A stretch of DNA of 64,000 nucleotides from Cucumibacter marinus DSM 18995 (GTDB lineage: Bacteria > Pseudomonadota > Alphaproteobacteria > Rhizobiales > Devosiaceae): contig NZ_KE386978.1 in the NCBI RefSeq assembly GCF_000429865.1, forward strand, positions 136,763-200,762, in the 5' to 3' direction. The notes under the pieces are model-generated. The model saw nothing but the letters and a program-made list of their open reading frames with translations, was not told where the DNA came from and did not search any database. Within the stretch, counting starts at the first letter, position 1, and every line of letters starts with the position of its first letter. Shown in pieces: positions 1 through 10,366 of this stretch. The translations under genes and the position numbers were made by a program.

Positions 1-1592
1 GCTTCGGGGGTCACGTGAATCGCAGCTGGCACCTTGCCCGAAGCGCCCGACATGCGCCCGTCGGTGACGAGCGCCACCTTGAGCCCGCGATCGAGCAGCA
101 CCCCGAGCGGCGGGGTGAGCTTGTGCAGTTCGGGCATGCCCTGGGCCTTGGGACCGGCAAAGCGCACCACGGCAATCGTGTCCTCGGTCAAAAGATTATG
201 CTTGAAGGCGCGCTGCAGCTCTTCTTGTGAGGTGAAGACCCTTGCGGGGGCTTCGATCACCCGGTGCTCGGGCTTGACGGCCGAGACCTTGATCACCGAA
301 GCGCCGAGATTGCCCTTGAGCATCATCAGCCCGCCATTGCTGGCAAAGGGCTTGGCGACGGTGGCAAGCACCTTTTCGTCGCCCGAGGTTCTGGGTGCAT
401 CCTCGAAGACCAGCTCGCCGTCCTTGAGCCTGGGCTCGGCGACGTATCGGCCGAGACCCTTGCCCTGGATGGTCAGCACGTCCTCATGCAGCAAACCGCC
501 TTCGAGCAATTCGCCAATCAGATAGCCCATGCCGCCGGCGGCATGGAAGCGGTTCACATCGGCAAGGCCATTGGGATAGACACGGGCGATCAGCGGGATG
601 ATGTCGGAGAGGTCCGACATGTCTGCCCAGTTGATCCTGAGCCCGGCGGCATTGGCCATGGCGATCAGATGCATGGTGTGATTGGTCGAACCGCCGGTGG
701 CGAGCAGGCCGACCATGCCGTTGACGATGGCCTTCTCGTCGATGATGTGTCCGGCGGGGATATATTCATTGCCGAGATCCGTAATCTCCAGCGCCCGTTC
801 GGTCGCCCGCCTGGTCAACGCGTCGCGCAGATCGGTGCCCGGATTGACGAAGCTCGAACCGGGCAGGTGCAGACCCATGATCTCCATCAGCATCTGGTTC
901 GAATTGGCGGTGCCATAGAAGGTGCAGGTGCCGGGTGAATGATAGGACTGGCTTTCGGCCTCCAGCAGCTTGTCACGACCGATCTTGCCTTCCGCAAAGA
1001 GCTGGCGCACCCGCGCCTTTTCGTCGTTCGGCAGGCCTGACGGCATGGGCCCGGCCGGCACGAAGACCGACGGCAGATGCCCGAAGCTGAGCGCCGCGAT
1101 GGCAAGGCCGGGCACGATCTTGTCGCAGATCCCCAGGAACATGGCAGAATCGAACATGTTATGGCTCAGCCCGACTGCCGCGGCCATGGCAATCACGTCG
1201 CGGGAAAACAGCGACAGGTCCATGGAAGGCTGCCCCTGGGTGACCCCGTCGCACATGGCGGGCACACCACCGGCGACCTGGGCGGTGCCGCCCTTGAGGC
1301 GGGCCGCCTCGCGGATCAGCGCTGGATAGGTCTCATAGGGCTGATGGGCCGAGAGCATGTCATTATAGGCGGTGATGATGCCGATATTGGGCGTCACGTC
1401 GCCCTTGAGCGCTTCCTTGTCGGACACGCCGCAGGCGGCGAAGCCATGGGCGAGGTTGCCGCAGCTCAATACGGCGCGGTTGACCCCGCTGCGGCGCTGC
1501 CCCTCGATCCGGTCGAGATAAGCGCTGCGGGTCTTTTCGGAGCGTTTGGCGATACGGTCGGTCACCGCTTCGATGGTGGCGTTCATGCCCAT
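1..1592 (-). CDS. edd: Phosphogluconate dehydratase, 3' end beyond window
   Basis: Dehydrates 6-phosphogluconate to 2-keto-3-deoxy-6-phosphogluconate, the first committed step of the Entner-Doudoroff pathway. My translation of the minus strand gives about 530 residues of an IlvD/Edd-family protein. Visible family blocks are [50 protein letters not shown] and [20 protein letters not shown]. The C-terminus lies before base 1. Two in-frame ATGs are available (1592 and 1586); GGGAG just upstream favours 1592. It is the last gene of zwf-pgl-edd, after a 168-base gap from pgl that holds a possible operator, so it may also have its own promoter. Family assignment is firm; Edd rather than another IlvD dehydratase is supported by the neighbours. 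Confidence 0.95.
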   Translation of the reverse strand, partial: MGMNATIEAVTDRIAKRSEKTRSAYLDRIEGQRRSGVNRAVLSCGNLAHGFAACGVSDKEALKGDVTPNIGIITAYNDMLSAHQPYETYPALIREAARLKGGTAQVAGGVPAMCDGVTQGQPSMDLSLFSRDVIAMAAAVGLSHNMFDSAMFLGICDKIVPGLAIAALSFGHLPSVFVPAGPMPSGLPNDEKARVRQLFAEGKIGRDKLLEAESQSYHSPGTCTFYGTANSNQMLMEIMGLHLPGSSFVNPGTDLRDALTRRATERALEITDLGNEYIPAGHIIDEKAIVNGMVGLLATGGSTNHTMHLIAMANAAGLRINWADMSDLSDIIPLIARVYPNGLADVNRFHAAGGMGYLIGELLEGGLLHEDVLTIQGKGLGRYVAEPRLKDGELVFEDAPRTSGDEKVLATVAKPFASNGGLMMLKGNLGASVIKVSAVKPEHRVIEAPARVFTSQEELQRAFKHNLLTEDTIAVVRFAGPKAQGMPELHKLTPPLGVLLDRGLKVALVTDGRMSGASGKVPAAIHVTPE

Positions 1593-1647
1593 GGCATTCT
1601 CCCGGCTCGGAGCTTTGCGCGGCATCGTTCGGGCCGCTTGTGAAACG

Positions 1648-1660
1648 GGTGTGTCACACC
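1648..1660. promoter_or_regulatory. Perfect 13-base palindrome upstream of edd (possible operator)
   Basis: GGTGTGTCACACC is a perfect odd palindrome 56 bases upstream of the edd start, inside the 168-base pgl-edd gap. Its position suits a repressor site for edd. No regulator gene is adjacent, and the link to a regulator is inference. Confidence 0.35.
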
Positions 1661-1753
1661 TGCCTTGCAGTGCATGACCATTCGGGGTGCATCGCCCTGC
1701 CCGTTGCCGCATGGCGCTCAAGGGTGGCGCGCAGGGGCGTGAGCGGGCGTGCC

Positions 1754-1771
1754 GGTGCCCCTATGGGCACC
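1754..1771 (-). terminator. Hairpin across the pgl stop codon
   Basis: GGTGCCC (1754-1760) and GGGCACC (1765-1771) form a 7-bp stem with a CTAT loop, and the loop contains the pgl stop codon. No U-run follows. It may be an attenuator or an RNA-end stabiliser between pgl and edd rather than a true terminator. Confidence 0.35.
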
Positions 1772-2477
1772 AGTAGATGGACAGGGGCGTGAGCGCCTGG
1801 CGCAGCACCGCCCTGACCGGCATCTCGGCGACCGGACCCTCGTCCAGCGCCTTGTCGAGTGTATCGCGCTTTGACGCGCCTTCAATATGCAGCACCAACA
1901 GGCCGGTATCGAGCAGTTCGCGCAGGGTGAAGGTGATGCGCGGCTCCCCTGCCCCTTCGGCCTCGATCGCGATCAGGCTGGCCGGGTTCTCGAGGTCGAG
2001 CGCGGCTTCAAGCTGATCCCCGCCGGGGAAGAAGCTCGCGGTGTGACCGTCATTGCCCATGCCCAGGATCACCGCATCGAAGGGACGGCGGATGGCCGTC
2101 ACCCGGGCCGCATCCTCTGCGCCTTCGGCGGCAGTCAGCCCATCGACGAACAGCGGCACGAATTTCGCCCGGCGGGCCTCGCCCTGCATCAGGTTCTCGG
2201 CGACCAGCCGGGCATTGGAGCGCTCCGAGCTGTCCGGAACCCAACGCTCATCGACCAGGGTAATGGTCACCCCCTCCCAGTCGACAGGGCGTTTGGACAA
2301 TTCGGCGAAGAATTCCTTGGGCGTCGAACCGCCGGAGACCAGCAGGCTCGCCTCGCCATGGGTCACCAGCCCGGTTTCAAGCGCGGTCGCGACCTTGTCG
2401 GCCAGGGCGACGGCGAGATGGACCGGGGTGTCGAACTCCTCAAGGGAGACAGTGTCAGGGCGCTTCGGGGTCGTCAT
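1761..2477 (-). CDS. pgl: 6-phosphogluconolactonase
   Basis: Hydrolyses 6-phosphogluconolactone to 6-phosphogluconate between Zwf and Edd. The protein is about 238 residues and fits the DevB/SOL family: early LLVSGGSTPKEFF, then ITLVDERWVPDSSERSNARL, and a central VILGMGNDGHTASFFPGGDQL. I prefer the ATG at 2477 (MTTPKRPD) over an upstream in-frame GTG at 2504; the ATG gives the usual family N-terminus. It overlaps the end of zwf by 23 bases, which suggests translational coupling. A hairpin spans its stop codon. Confidence 0.95.
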   Translation of the reverse strand: MTTPKRPDTVSLEEFDTPVHLAVALADKVATALETGLVTHGEASLLVSGGSTPKEFFAELSKRPVDWEGVTITLVDERWVPDSSERSNARLVAENLMQGEARRAKFVPLFVDGLTAAEGAEDAARVTAIRRPFDAVILGMGNDGHTASFFPGGDQLEAALDLENPASLIAIEAEGAGEPRITFTLRELLDTGLLVLHIEGASKRDTLDKALDEGPVAEMPVRAVLRQALTPLSIYWCP

Positions 2478-3945
2478 TGTCCTCGTGCCAGGTTCGGCCG
2501 TCACGTTCGATCAGGGCGATGGCGCTGGTCGGGCCCCAGGTGCCGGCGGTGTAGCTTTGCGGGCGGTCATGGGCGGCGTCCCATGCTTCGCGGATCGGGT
2601 CAACCCAGCGCCAGGCCGCTTCGAGTTCGTCGCGACGCATGAAAAGGGTCTGATTACCACGGATAACGTCGAGCAGCAGGCGTTCATAGGCCTCGGGCAT
2701 GCGCTCTTCGAAGGTTTCGGCAAAGGAGAGGTTCAGCGGCACGGCGCGCAGGCGCATGCCGCCGGGGCCGGGATCCTTGATCATCAGGAAAAGCTTCACG
2801 CCCTCATTGGGTTGCAGCCGGATAACGAGCTGGTTCGGCCGCGGGCTGCCCTGGGCATGTTCGAATATCGAGTGCGGAATCGGGCGGAACTGGATGACGA
2901 TTTCAGACATCCGGCGCGCCAGGCGCTTGCCGGTTCTCAAGTAGAAGGGCACGCCCTTCCAGCGCCAGTTCTCAATCTCCGATTTGATGGCGACAAAGGT
3001 CTCGGTATCGGTGTCGTGGCCCAGTTCCTCGGCATAGGACGGCACCTTGGTGGTTTCGGACTGCACCCCGGCATATTGGCCGCGCACGGTGTGGGTCGCC
3101 ACATCCGGACCGGTGATCGGCTTGAGGGCGCGCAGCACCTTGAGCTTTTCGTCGCGCAGCGCATTGGCCTCGTCCGAGGCCGGTGGCTCCATGGCCACAA
3201 GGCACAAAAGCTGGAGAATATGGTTCTGCACCATGTCCCTCAGCGCACCGGCCTTGTCGTAATAGCCGCGGTCGCCCGAGCCGATGGATTCGGCCACCGT
3301 GATCTGGACGTGATCGATATGCGCGGAATTCCAGATCGGCTCGAACAGGGTGTTGGCAAAGCGCAGGGCCAACAGGTTCTGCACGGTCTCTTTGCCGAGA
3401 TAGTGGTCGATCCGGTAAACCTGGTCCTCGGAAAAAACCCGGCCAACCGCGTCGTTGATCTTCTGAGAAGACTCAAGGTCGTGACCCAGCGGTTTTTCGA
3501 GCACCACTCGGGCGTCGGGCCGCCAATAATTCTTCTGCGCCAGATACTCGCAAATCGGCTCGAACAATGACGGCGCAACCGCCAGATAGAAGGCCCTGAC
3601 AACCTCGTCGTCGTCGCGTAGCGATGCGCTCAGTTCCTTCCAGCCTGTCTTGTCGGTCACATCGTTGGCGATGTAGCTGAAGCAACTCGCGAAGCGCTTG
3701 AGCTCGGCCGCATCGACCGGTTTGGCCCCGAGATGGGTCTTGACCGCGTCACTGGCGAGTTTCTGGAATTCGGCGTCGGTCATTTCCGAACGCGAAACGC
3801 CGATGATGCGGGAGTTCTCGTCGAACTGGCCATCCATGAAGCGATGGAACAGGGCCGGAATGAGTTTTCTCTTGGTCAGATCCCCAGTGGCCCCGAAGAC
3901 CACATAGTCGAACGGGGGTACGGGAATGATGCGGCTCGATACCAT
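2455..3945 (-). CDS. zwf: Glucose-6-phosphate 1-dehydrogenase
   Basis: Oxidises glucose 6-phosphate to 6-phosphogluconolactone with NAD(P)+, feeding the Entner-Doudoroff and pentose phosphate routes. At 496 residues it has normal length. The N-terminal dinucleotide site reads VFGATGDLTKRKLIPALF, and the catalytic signature RIDHYLGKETVQNLL is intact. The C-terminal half carries VPFYLRTGKRLARR and EAWRWVDPIREAW, as in the family. It is the first gene of zwf-pgl-edd, 50 bases downstream of the sugar kinase gene on the same strand, so the kinase may be cotranscribed. Confidence 0.97.
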   Translation of the reverse strand: MVSSRIIPVPPFDYVVFGATGDLTKRKLIPALFHRFMDGQFDENSRIIGVSRSEMTDAEFQKLASDAVKTHLGAKPVDAAELKRFASCFSYIANDVTDKTGWKELSASLRDDDEVVRAFYLAVAPSLFEPICEYLAQKNYWRPDARVVLEKPLGHDLESSQKINDAVGRVFSEDQVYRIDHYLGKETVQNLLALRFANTLFEPIWNSAHIDHVQITVAESIGSGDRGYYDKAGALRDMVQNHILQLLCLVAMEPPASDEANALRDEKLKVLRALKPITGPDVATHTVRGQYAGVQSETTKVPSYAEELGHDTDTETFVAIKSEIENWRWKGVPFYLRTGKRLARRMSEIVIQFRPIPHSIFEHAQGSPRPNQLVIRLQPNEGVKLFLMIKDPGPGGMRLRAVPLNLSFAETFEERMPEAYERLLLDVIRGNQTLFMRRDELEAAWRWVDPIREAWDAAHDRPQSYTAGTWGPTSAIALIERDGRTWHEDNDDPEAP

Positions 3946-3995
3946 CGGTTTCCTCGCAGCTAGGCGGTCATGGGCGGGCGGTTGGCCCGGCGGGG

Positions 3996-4892
3996 TCAGT
4001 TGTCAGAAAAGCGGGCACGCGCCAGAAGCAGCGCCCCGTGCTGGGCGTCCGCCTTGGGGCGGGCCATGAAATCGTTCCCATACCGTTCATCCAAAACGGG
4101 ATGCAAGCGTTCCCCAAGCCCGCCTACCGTGCACAGCTTTTTCACGCCGCGTACGCGGAACCAGTTGGCGAACACATCCACGGATTTGAGTTGCATGGTG
4201 ATCATCTCGAAGGCGATGGGGTCATTGCGTTCGAGATAATCAAAGATCATCGGCACGAGCGAGGCAAAATCCTTGGGCCAGGCATTGAACGACCAGTCCA
4301 TCGCTGTCTCGCAACTGCCGCCAAGATGGTCGATCACGGCGCGGGTCAGAGGCGAACCGGGCACCAGGTCATCTTGTGCAAGCACCGCGTAGCGGGCGAG
4401 TTCGCGCCCCAGGATTGCGCCGGAGGCAAGGTCGGAGATGTGGTATCCCCAGCCCGCAACCGGCAGCAATTTGCCGTCGACCTGTGCAAGACCGGAAGAC
4501 CCGGTTCCCATGATCAGCACAGCTCCGTCCGCCCCTTCATGGGCGCCGGCGCGTGCGGTTTCAACATCGTTGTAAACGATCACGCCCGCGAAGGGGTAAT
4601 CTCGGGCGGCGAATTCTTCCTTGGCGGAGGGCAGATGTGCGCCGGCCATGCCGAAGCCGGCATAGATGCGGCCCGCAGCGTCTTCCCCGAGCCCGGCCTT
4701 GTCCAGGAGCGGCGGCACGAGCTCGAGAATGGCGCGATAGGCGGGTTCTCCACCTTCGAGATTGATGTTGGCGGCACCGCCCTGGTGTTCGGCCAGGGTG
4801 TTGAGATTTTCGTCCGCCAGCCGGGCCCGGCATCGGGTGCCCCCGGCATCGATCCCGAGATAGAGTTTGTCCTGCAAGGCCTGCCTCCCCAT
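3996..4892 (-). CDS. BadF/BadG-family sugar kinase (glucosamine/GlcNAc kinase-like)
   Basis: An ASKHA-fold ATPase of the BadF/BadG/BcrA/BcrD family, 298 residues or slightly fewer. The phosphate-1 motif is YLGIDAGGTRCRARL near residue 10, phosphate-2 is LIMGTGSSGLAQ, and LCTVGGLGERLHP lies near the C-terminus. Such proteins often phosphorylate N-acetylglucosamine or glucosamine; the true substrate cannot be read from the sequence. Its place just upstream of zwf suggests that it feeds sugar phosphate into the same pathway. Start choice is uncertain: GGGGAGG at 4884-4890 lies inside the annotated N-terminus and is ideally placed for a TTG start at 4877. Confidence 0.85.
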   Translation of the reverse strand: MGRQALQDKLYLGIDAGGTRCRARLADENLNTLAEHQGGAANINLEGGEPAYRAILELVPPLLDKAGLGEDAAGRIYAGFGMAGAHLPSAKEEFAARDYPFAGVIVYNDVETARAGAHEGADGAVLIMGTGSSGLAQVDGKLLPVAGWGYHISDLASGAILGRELARYAVLAQDDLVPGSPLTRAVIDHLGGSCETAMDWSFNAWPKDFASLVPMIFDYLERNDPIAFEMITMQLKSVDVFANWFRVRGVKKLCTVGGLGERLHPVLDERYGNDFMARPKADAQHGALLLARARFSDN

Positions 4893-5016
4893 ACTGCATG
4901 CCCGTTCACTGAATCGCGGCGGACCATATAGGCGTTCTGCTAAATGTGAAAGATGCTAGGTGGCGGCGGGTGGGATCGGGTTCGACTCCATCCGGAAAAC
5001 AGGCAGGGGAGCAACA

Positions 5017-5544
5017 ATGAGCGGTCACTATCTCATTCTGGGCGGCGCGCGCTCAGGCAAGTCGGCCTATGGCGAAAAGGTTGCGCTGACACTGGGTTCG
5101 CGCCCGGCCTATCTCGCGACCGGGCAGGCCCGCGATGCTGAAATGCGACGGCGGATCGCCGAACACCAGCATGTCCGCGATCCGCGCCTGACAACCATCG
5201 AGGAACCGCTGGCCCTGATCTCGACGCTGCAGGAAACCGGGGTCGATCATGATCTTGTGCTGGTCGACTGCCTCACCCTGTGGATCACCAATATGATGAT
5301 GGCGGACGAGGATGTGGCCGAAGCGATCGTCGCACTGACAGAGTGGATGAACCATCATTCAACGCCCAAGCTGGTCCTGATCTCGAACGAGGTCGGGCTC
5401 GGCGTGGTGCCGGACAATCGCATGGCGCGGCAATTCCGCGACCTTGCCGGCATGGCGCATCAACGCATTGCCGAACAGGCGGACACGGTGGCCTTCGTCG
5501 CCGCCGGTCTGCCCATGGCTCTCAAAGGCACGCTGCCGGTTTAG
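5017..5544 (+). CDS. cobU: Adenosylcobinamide kinase / guanylyltransferase
   Basis: Called CobP in the Pseudomonas denitrificans scheme. It phosphorylates adenosylcobinamide and transfers GMP to it, giving adenosylcobinamide-GDP in nucleotide-loop assembly. It is about 175 residues. The P-loop is LILGGARSGKSAYGE near residue 7, followed by RRRIAEHQHVRD, which contains the guanylylated-histidine region, then LVDCLTLWITN and LISNEVGLGVVP. The ATG at 5017 has AGGGGA 8 bases upstream; an earlier in-frame ATG at 4960 would add residues unlike the family. It stands alone on the plus strand at the left edge of the cobalamin locus, and I see no B12 box upstream. Confidence 0.96.
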   Translation: MSGHYLILGGARSGKSAYGEKVALTLGSRPAYLATGQARDAEMRRRIAEHQHVRDPRLTTIEEPLALISTLQETGVDHDLVLVDCLTLWITNMMMADEDVAEAIVALTEWMNHHSTPKLVLISNEVGLGVVPDNRMARQFRDLAGMAHQRIAEQADTVAFVAAGLPMALKGTLPV

Positions 5545-5621
5545 GGTAAGCTATACTCGAACCTAATCCCGAGGTGGGAGCGCCATGGGGTGGGGATTTT
5601 GGTGGCCCTCCTCGACCCGCT

Positions 5622-5730
5622 CCCTCTCCCCGCCTGGGGAGAGGGCTGGGGTGAGGGGTTTCGTCCATCGATACCAAAGGCCCCCTCACCCGATCCTTCG
5701 GATCGACCTCTCCCCCAAGGGGAGAGGTGA
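5622..5730. repeat. Intergenic palindromic repeats between cobU and cobD
   Basis: Two GC-rich palindromes lie in the 236-base gap between convergent cobU and cobD. One is built on CCCTCTCCCC with GGGGAGAGGG (5622-5645). The other (about 5681-5730) ends in a CCTCTCCCC/GGGGAGAGG hairpin preceded by GATCCTTCGGATC. The second is nearly identical to 60015-60062. They could serve as a two-way terminator for the converging genes. Confidence 0.7.
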
Positions 5731-5780
5731 CATCCGTGCCCAATCCCGGCAGAGGGGGAGGGTCTGGAACCAGACTGCCC

Positions 5781-6743
5781 TCAGAACCGCCAGAAGATCA
5801 GTGCAAAGACGGCGAGAAGGCCGAGCATGACGGCGAGCGCGGATCGATAGAGGTAAAGCGCGGTGTCGATATCCTCGGCCCGCAACTCCTCGCGCCCGTC
5901 GCCCATCCGGGCCAGTTCGACCGTCTCGCCGCGATAGGCCCGGGGGCCACCGAGCGTGATACCGAGGGCACCGGCCATCGCCGCTTCGGGCCAGCCGGCA
6001 TTGGGCGAGACATGGTGGCGTGCGTCCCGCTGGGTGGCGCGCCAGGCTCCTTCGCCGTCAAAGCGCGAGAGCATTTGAGCGGTCAGCGCTATCAGCGCGG
6101 CGGTAATCCGCGCGGGAATGAAATTGACCACATCGTCGAGTTTTGCGCTGAACCAGCCAAACTGTTCGTATCGCCGATTGCGATGTCCGACCATGGAATC
6201 GGCGGTATTGATGAGCTTGTAGAGCGCGATGCCCGGCAGGCCGAACAGGAGGAGATAGAACACCGGCGCGACGACACCATCAGAGAAGTTTTCCGCGAGG
6301 CTCTCAATCGCACCCCTGGCGACACCGGATTCATCGAGTTCGTCTGGGTCGCGCCCGACGACATGGCTGACCGCCTCGCGGCCTTCGCCAAGCGAAGTGC
6401 GCAAACCATCGGCCACACGGCCCACCGCCGCGCCGAGTTCCTTCTGCGCGATCAGGGTCGAGGCGAGTGCCGCTTCGAGCACCCAGCCGAGAGGATAGGA
6501 CCGCATCATGGCGCTCAACGGGATGGTGACAATCAGGATGCCGGCCCCGAGGATGGTGAGCATGATGATGCCGTTGCGGCGGCGCTCTTCCGCCAGGATC
6601 GCCTCGTCATTCATGGCGTGTTCGAGATAGGCAATGGCCTTGCCCGTCCAGATCACTGGATGACCGACATGTTTCGTCAAAACCGGCGGGTAGCCGACAA
6701 AGCGCTCGACAAGCGCTGCCACAAGGCTGACCAATGCGTTCAT
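5781..6743 (-). CDS. cobD: Adenosylcobinamide-phosphate synthase CobD/CbiB
   Basis: Membrane enzyme that attaches the aminopropanol arm to adenosylcobyric acid. It is 320 residues with several hydrophobic segments (about 60-80, 165-185, and the C-terminal 300-320). CbiB landmarks are [71 protein letters not shown] (split across the central region) and [17 protein letters not shown]. It overlaps the end of cobQ by 4 bases and is the last gene of cobA-cobB-cobQ-cobD. The threonine-phosphate decarboxylase gene cobC, often beside cobD, is not in this window. Confidence 0.96.
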   Translation of the reverse strand: MNALVSLVAALVERFVGYPPVLTKHVGHPVIWTGKAIAYLEHAMNDEAILAEERRRNGIIMLTILGAGILIVTIPLSAMMRSYPLGWVLEAALASTLIAQKELGAAVGRVADGLRTSLGEGREAVSHVVGRDPDELDESGVARGAIESLAENFSDGVVAPVFYLLLFGLPGIALYKLINTADSMVGHRNRRYEQFGWFSAKLDDVVNFIPARITAALIALTAQMLSRFDGEGAWRATQRDARHHVSPNAGWPEAAMAGALGITLGGPRAYRGETVELARMGDGREELRAEDIDTALYLYRSALAVMLGLLAVFALIFWRF

Positions 6744-8224
6744 TGTGCCCCCATAGAGCCCGGCTCACGGGCCAGGGCCAAAATCATATCGAGATCGAGA
6801 TGTCTGTCGAGATGCGCCGCGAGCCCGTCGAGTGCCGCTTCGACGCCGCTCTCGTAGTCGAAACCGCCCGCGGCGGCGCCGAGGCGTTCGAGATAGCCAG
6901 CGCGGAACCCGTCGCCCGCAAACAAGCCATGCAGATAAGTGCCCGCAACCCGGCCATCGGGCGCCCGCGCGCCTTCATCGCCCTCTTCTCCGGTCGAAAA
7001 CGGCCTTGCCGTATCCGGGCCGGTGGTCTCGCCCATATGCATGCGATAGCCGGTCAGCTCGAGGCCGCTTCCCGCCTCGGCGGTGTTTTCAAGCGTCAGG
7101 CGTTTGTGCGGTCCAAGTTCGGTGTCGACATTCAATAGACCCAGCCCCCGTGCCCTGCCGCCGGCAGGACCTTCGACCCCGTCGGGATCTGCGATGATCT
7201 GGCCAAGCATCTGATAACCGCCGCAAATGCCAAGCACATGCCCGCCGGCGCGGTGATGGGCGGCGATATCGATGTCCCAGCCCTGCGAACGGACGAAGGC
7301 CAGATCGGCCAAAGTCGCCTTGGAGCCGGGCAGGATGACAAGGTCCGCATCGCGCGGCAGAGGCTCACCGGGCTGAACAATGGTCAGTCGCACATCCGGT
7401 TCGGCGGCAAGCGGGTCGAGATCGTCGAAATTGGCAATCCGCGCCAGCCGGGGCACGGCGATGTGGAGCGTACCGTCGCCGCCTGCGCGGCGGGTATCGA
7501 GCGCCAGCGCGTCTTCCGCCGGCAATCTGCCTGCATCAGGGAAATGCGGGATCGGGCCGAAACAGGGCCGGCCTGTCCTGTCCGCGATCAGCCTGAGCCC
7601 GTCGGCGAACAGTGCCGGATCGCCGTGGAATTTGTTGATCATCGAGCCAACGATCAGATCGGCATCCTCGGGCGCAATGATCGCAAAGGTGCCGACGATC
7701 GAGGCGATGACCCCGCCGCGATGAATGTCGCCCAGCAGCATGACGGGAACATTCGCGGCGCGGGCAAAGCCGAAATTGGCAAGATCACCATCGCGCAGAT
7801 TGACTTCGGCAGCGCTGCCCGCCCCTTCGATGATCACGAGGTCGGCCTCGCGGGTGAGTTCGCCGAAGGCGCCCAGGACCTCGGGCATCAGCTTTTGGCG
7901 GGTTGCGAAATACTCCCGCGCCGGCAGCGAGCCGTGGCGGGTCCCACGCACTATCACTTGCGCGCCGGTTTCCTGTTCGGGTTTAAGGAGCACCGGGTTC
8001 ATCGCGGTGGTCGGCGCCGTGCGGCAGGCGCGCGCCTGCAGCGCCTGGGCCCGGCCGATCTCACCGCCATCGGCGGTGACGGCCGCATTGTTGGACATGT
8101 TCTGCGGTTTGAACGGCCTCACGGTCAGCCCGCGATTGGCAAAGGCGCGGCAAAGCCCGGCGGCGATCAGCGATTTGCCGACATCCGACCCGGTGCCCAT
8201 AATCATCAGCGCCCTGGCGGTCAC
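6740..8224 (-). CDS. cobQ: Cobyric acid synthase CobQ
   Basis: Glutamine-dependent amidation of the b, d, e and g carboxylates of adenosylcobyrinic acid a,c-diamide. About 494 residues. The N-terminal dethiobiotin-synthetase-like domain has the P-loop [20 protein letters not shown] and [17 protein letters not shown]. The C-terminal class I amidotransferase-like domain has the nucleophile segment [15 protein letters not shown] and a late [13 protein letters not shown] chose the GTG start at 8224, which forms a GTGA overlap with the cobB stop and matches the family N-terminus; a longer reading would add about 15 unrelated residues. Confidence 0.96.
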   Translation of the reverse strand: MTARALMIMGTGSDVGKSLIAAGLCRAFANRGLTVRPFKPQNMSNNAAVTADGGEIGRAQALQARACRTAPTTAMNPVLLKPEQETGAQVIVRGTRHGSLPAREYFATRQKLMPEVLGAFGELTREADLVIIEGAGSAAEVNLRDGDLANFGFARAANVPVMLLGDIHRGGVIASIVGTFAIIAPEDADLIVGSMINKFHGDPALFADGLRLIADRTGRPCFGPIPHFPDAGRLPAEDALALDTRRAGGDGTLHIAVPRLARIANFDDLDPLAAEPDVRLTIVQPGEPLPRDADLVILPGSKATLADLAFVRSQGWDIDIAAHHRAGGHVLGICGGYQMLGQIIADPDGVEGPAGGRARGLGLLNVDTELGPHKRLTLENTAEAGSGLELTGYRMHMGETTGPDTARPFSTGEEGDEGARAPDGRVAGTYLHGLFAGDGFRAGYLERLGAAAGGFDYESGVEAALDGLAAHLDRHLDLDMILALAREPGSMGAQ

Positions 8225-9537
8225 AGCCCCTCCCTTGCCGCGTCGATGACGTGCAGATAGGAACCGCAAACGCGCCCGTCCACCCCGCCATGAGACCGGG
8301 CGTCATTACCGGTGGCATCGGTTGCCGTGAAAAGGGCCGTTTCCGCGCCTGGGGACGATTCACGGGAATAATGGAATTCGTGACCCATCAGCGCTTCCCC
8401 CCAATGCAACGGCCCCCGGTGGGTGATGCGGCGATAGCCGAGAATGCGGCGCGGCGCGTCGATGGCTGTTTCGTGCGGCAGCAGTCCGGTCATCCCGAAG
8501 CGATTGCCCGCGCGGTCGATGATGGCCCTGCCGAGCACCATATAGCCCCCGCACTCGCCATAGATCAGCGCGCCCCGGTCCCGCGCGGCCATAAGGCCTT
8601 GCCGGAACCCGGTTGCCGCTTCGAGCGCTTGACCGTGCAATTCGGGATAGCCGCCGGGAAGATAGATTGCATCGGCGTTTGCCGCGGGCGCCTCGTCGGC
8701 CAGCGGCGAGAAGAAGCTCATCTCCGCGCCCCGAGCCCGCCAGTCCCTCAGCCAGTGCTCATAGGTGAAGGCGAAGCAGGCGTCGCGAGCGATGGCGATG
8801 CGCTGTCCCAAGGGAGGGAGCGATTTTGCCTGCCCATCGGGCACCGGCGCGGCCAGCGCCTCAAGCCTATCGAAATCCAGGCCGCCTTCGACCGCATCCG
8901 CTGCCGCCTCGATGATCGCCTCGATGCCCTCGACCTCACCGGGCAATATCAGCCCCAGATGCCGGTCGGGCACGGTCAGCCCGTCATCGCGCCTGACGAC
9001 GCCGATCACGGGCATGGCAATTTGGTGGAGCGCCCCGCGCAGCATGGCTTCGTGCCGGTCGCTGGCGACCTTGTTGAGAATGACGCCGGCCATTTGCACA
9101 TCGGCACGCAGCCCGGCAAAGCCCTGGGCGATGGCAGCAACGGACTGCGCCATGCGCGCGCAGTCGATGACGAGGACCACAGGCAGACCGAGCGCTGCCG
9201 CCAGGTCGGCGGTCGACCCACCGCCGCCCGCCGCGCCATCGAACAGCCCCATCACCCCTTCGACCACCAAAAGCTTGGCATCGCGCGCCGCGCTTCCGGC
9301 CAGCGCTTTGAGCCTTGGCGGCGTCATGGCGAAAGGATCGAGATTGACGGTTGGTGTTCCCGCCGCGCGGGAAAGAAAAGCCGGGTCGATATAGTCAGGG
9401 CCGGTCTTGGCCGGCGCCACGGCGACACCCCGCCGCGTGAGCGCGCGCAACAGGCCGAGCGTGACGAGCGTCTTGCCGCTGCCCGAATGCGGCGCGGCGA
9501 GAACAAAGCCCCTGGCCAAGCCTGCCCATTCAGCCAA
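8221..9537 (-). CDS. cobB: Cobyrinic acid a,c-diamide synthase CobB
   Basis: ATP- and glutamine-dependent amidation of the a and c carboxylates of cobyrinic or hydrogenobyrinic acid. 438 residues. The P-loop [18 protein letters not shown] is near residue 13, followed by [18 protein letters not shown]. The C-terminal amidotransferase part has [16 protein letters not shown] and the nucleophile motif [16 protein letters not shown]. Whether it acts on the metal-free or cobalt form depends on which half of this organism's pathway is used. It overlaps cobA by 8 bases and cobQ by 4 bases, so cobA-cobB-cobQ-cobD is one tight operon. Confidence 0.96.
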   Translation of the reverse strand: MAEWAGLARGFVLAAPHSGSGKTLVTLGLLRALTRRGVAVAPAKTGPDYIDPAFLSRAAGTPTVNLDPFAMTPPRLKALAGSAARDAKLLVVEGVMGLFDGAAGGGGSTADLAAALGLPVVLVIDCARMAQSVAAIAQGFAGLRADVQMAGVILNKVASDRHEAMLRGALHQIAMPVIGVVRRDDGLTVPDRHLGLILPGEVEGIEAIIEAAADAVEGGLDFDRLEALAAPVPDGQAKSLPPLGQRIAIARDACFAFTYEHWLRDWRARGAEMSFFSPLADEAPAANADAIYLPGGYPELHGQALEAATGFRQGLMAARDRGALIYGECGGYMVLGRAIIDRAGNRFGMTGLLPHETAIDAPRRILGYRRITHRGPLHWGEALMGHEFHYSRESSPGAETALFTATDATGNDARSHGGVDGRVCGSYLHVIDAAREGL

Positions 9538-10366
9538 GCGTCGCCTCCCCGCCGAGCTGCTCGCGCCAGGCGAACACGTCGCGATAATTGACTACAGGCC
9601 CGGCGACGACGATGGCCGGGGTCGGCAGTTCGCCGCGTTCGGCCAGCCCGCCGACGCCGCCGAGAGTTGTCACGACCACCGATTGATCCGCATGGGTGGC
9701 CTTCGCCACCACCGCCACGGGGTCGCTTGCCGGCCGGCCGCCCGTCATCAGCTGATCGGCGATCGCGGCCATGTGCTTGACGGCCATATACATCACGATG
9801 ACCGGGGCCGCTGTCGCCACAGCCTGCCAGTCAACGCCGTGCGGCACCGCGCCGGTCTCGTCATGACCGGTCAGAAAAATCACCGCGTGATTGGTGTCGC
9901 GATGGGTCGCGGGGATACCCGCATAGGCCAGCCCGCCGATCCCCGCGGTGATGCCCGGCACGATGCGGAACGGTATGCCATTGTCCGTGAGCGTCTGGCA
10001 TTCCTCGCCGCCGCGCCCGAACATGAACGGGTCGCCACCTTTGAGCCGCAGAACCCGCTTGCCTTCGCGGGCCCATTCGACGAGCCGGGAGGAGATCGCT
10101 GCCTGTTTGGGCGACGGTTTGCCGCCGCGCTTGCCGGCATAGATCTTTTCGGCGGCCGGGTTGGCCCAATCAAGGATCGCCTCGCCCACCAGCGCGTCAT
10201 AGACGATCACATCGGCCTGACCGAGCGCATAATAGCCGAGCAGCGAAAGCAGCCCGGGCGCGCCGGGGCCGGCGCCGACCAGCCACACCGTGCCGGCCGC
10301 AAAGCGGGGGAACCCGGCGCCGTCGAGCCGGGCAAAATGGCCGGTGTTGGGTTCTGGGTCAGCCAT
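9530..10366 (-). CDS. cobA: Uroporphyrinogen-III C-methyltransferase (SUMT)
   Basis: Methylates uroporphyrinogen III at C2 and C7 to give precorrin-2, the branch point to cobalamin and siroheme. About 278 residues. Signatures are VWLVGAGPGAPGLLSLLG, LRLKGGDPFMFGRGGEE, GITAGIGGLAYAGIPATHRD and the late GQ-free VVNYRDVFAW. The ATG at 10366 (MADPEPN) starts a 25-residue lead before the glycine-rich loop; a longer frame to 10732 runs antisense through cbiD and is not real. It is divergent from cbiD with 61 bases between the starts, so the two units share a promoter region. Confidence 0.95.
   Translation of the reverse strand: MADPEPNTGHFARLDGAGFPRFAAGTVWLVGAGPGAPGLLSLLGYYALGQADVIVYDALVGEAILDWANPAAEKIYAGKRGGKPSPKQAAISSRLVEWAREGKRVLRLKGGDPFMFGRGGEECQTLTDNGIPFRIVPGITAGIGGLAYAGIPATHRDTNHAVIFLTGHDETGAVPHGVDWQAVATAAPVIVMYMAVKHMAAIADQLMTGGRPASDPVAVVAKATHADQSVVVTTLGGVGGLAERGELPTPAIVVAGPVVNYRDVFAWREQLGGEATLG

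Noticed and set aside
4893-5016. Cobalamin riboswitch ahead of cobU
   Set aside because: No B12 box or other conserved aptamer piece is present in the 124-base gap.
8251-9591. Long plus-strand open frame opposite cobB
   Set aside because: It is a shadow of cobB in high-GC DNA. Its translation has no family features, while the minus strand encodes complete CobB motifs.
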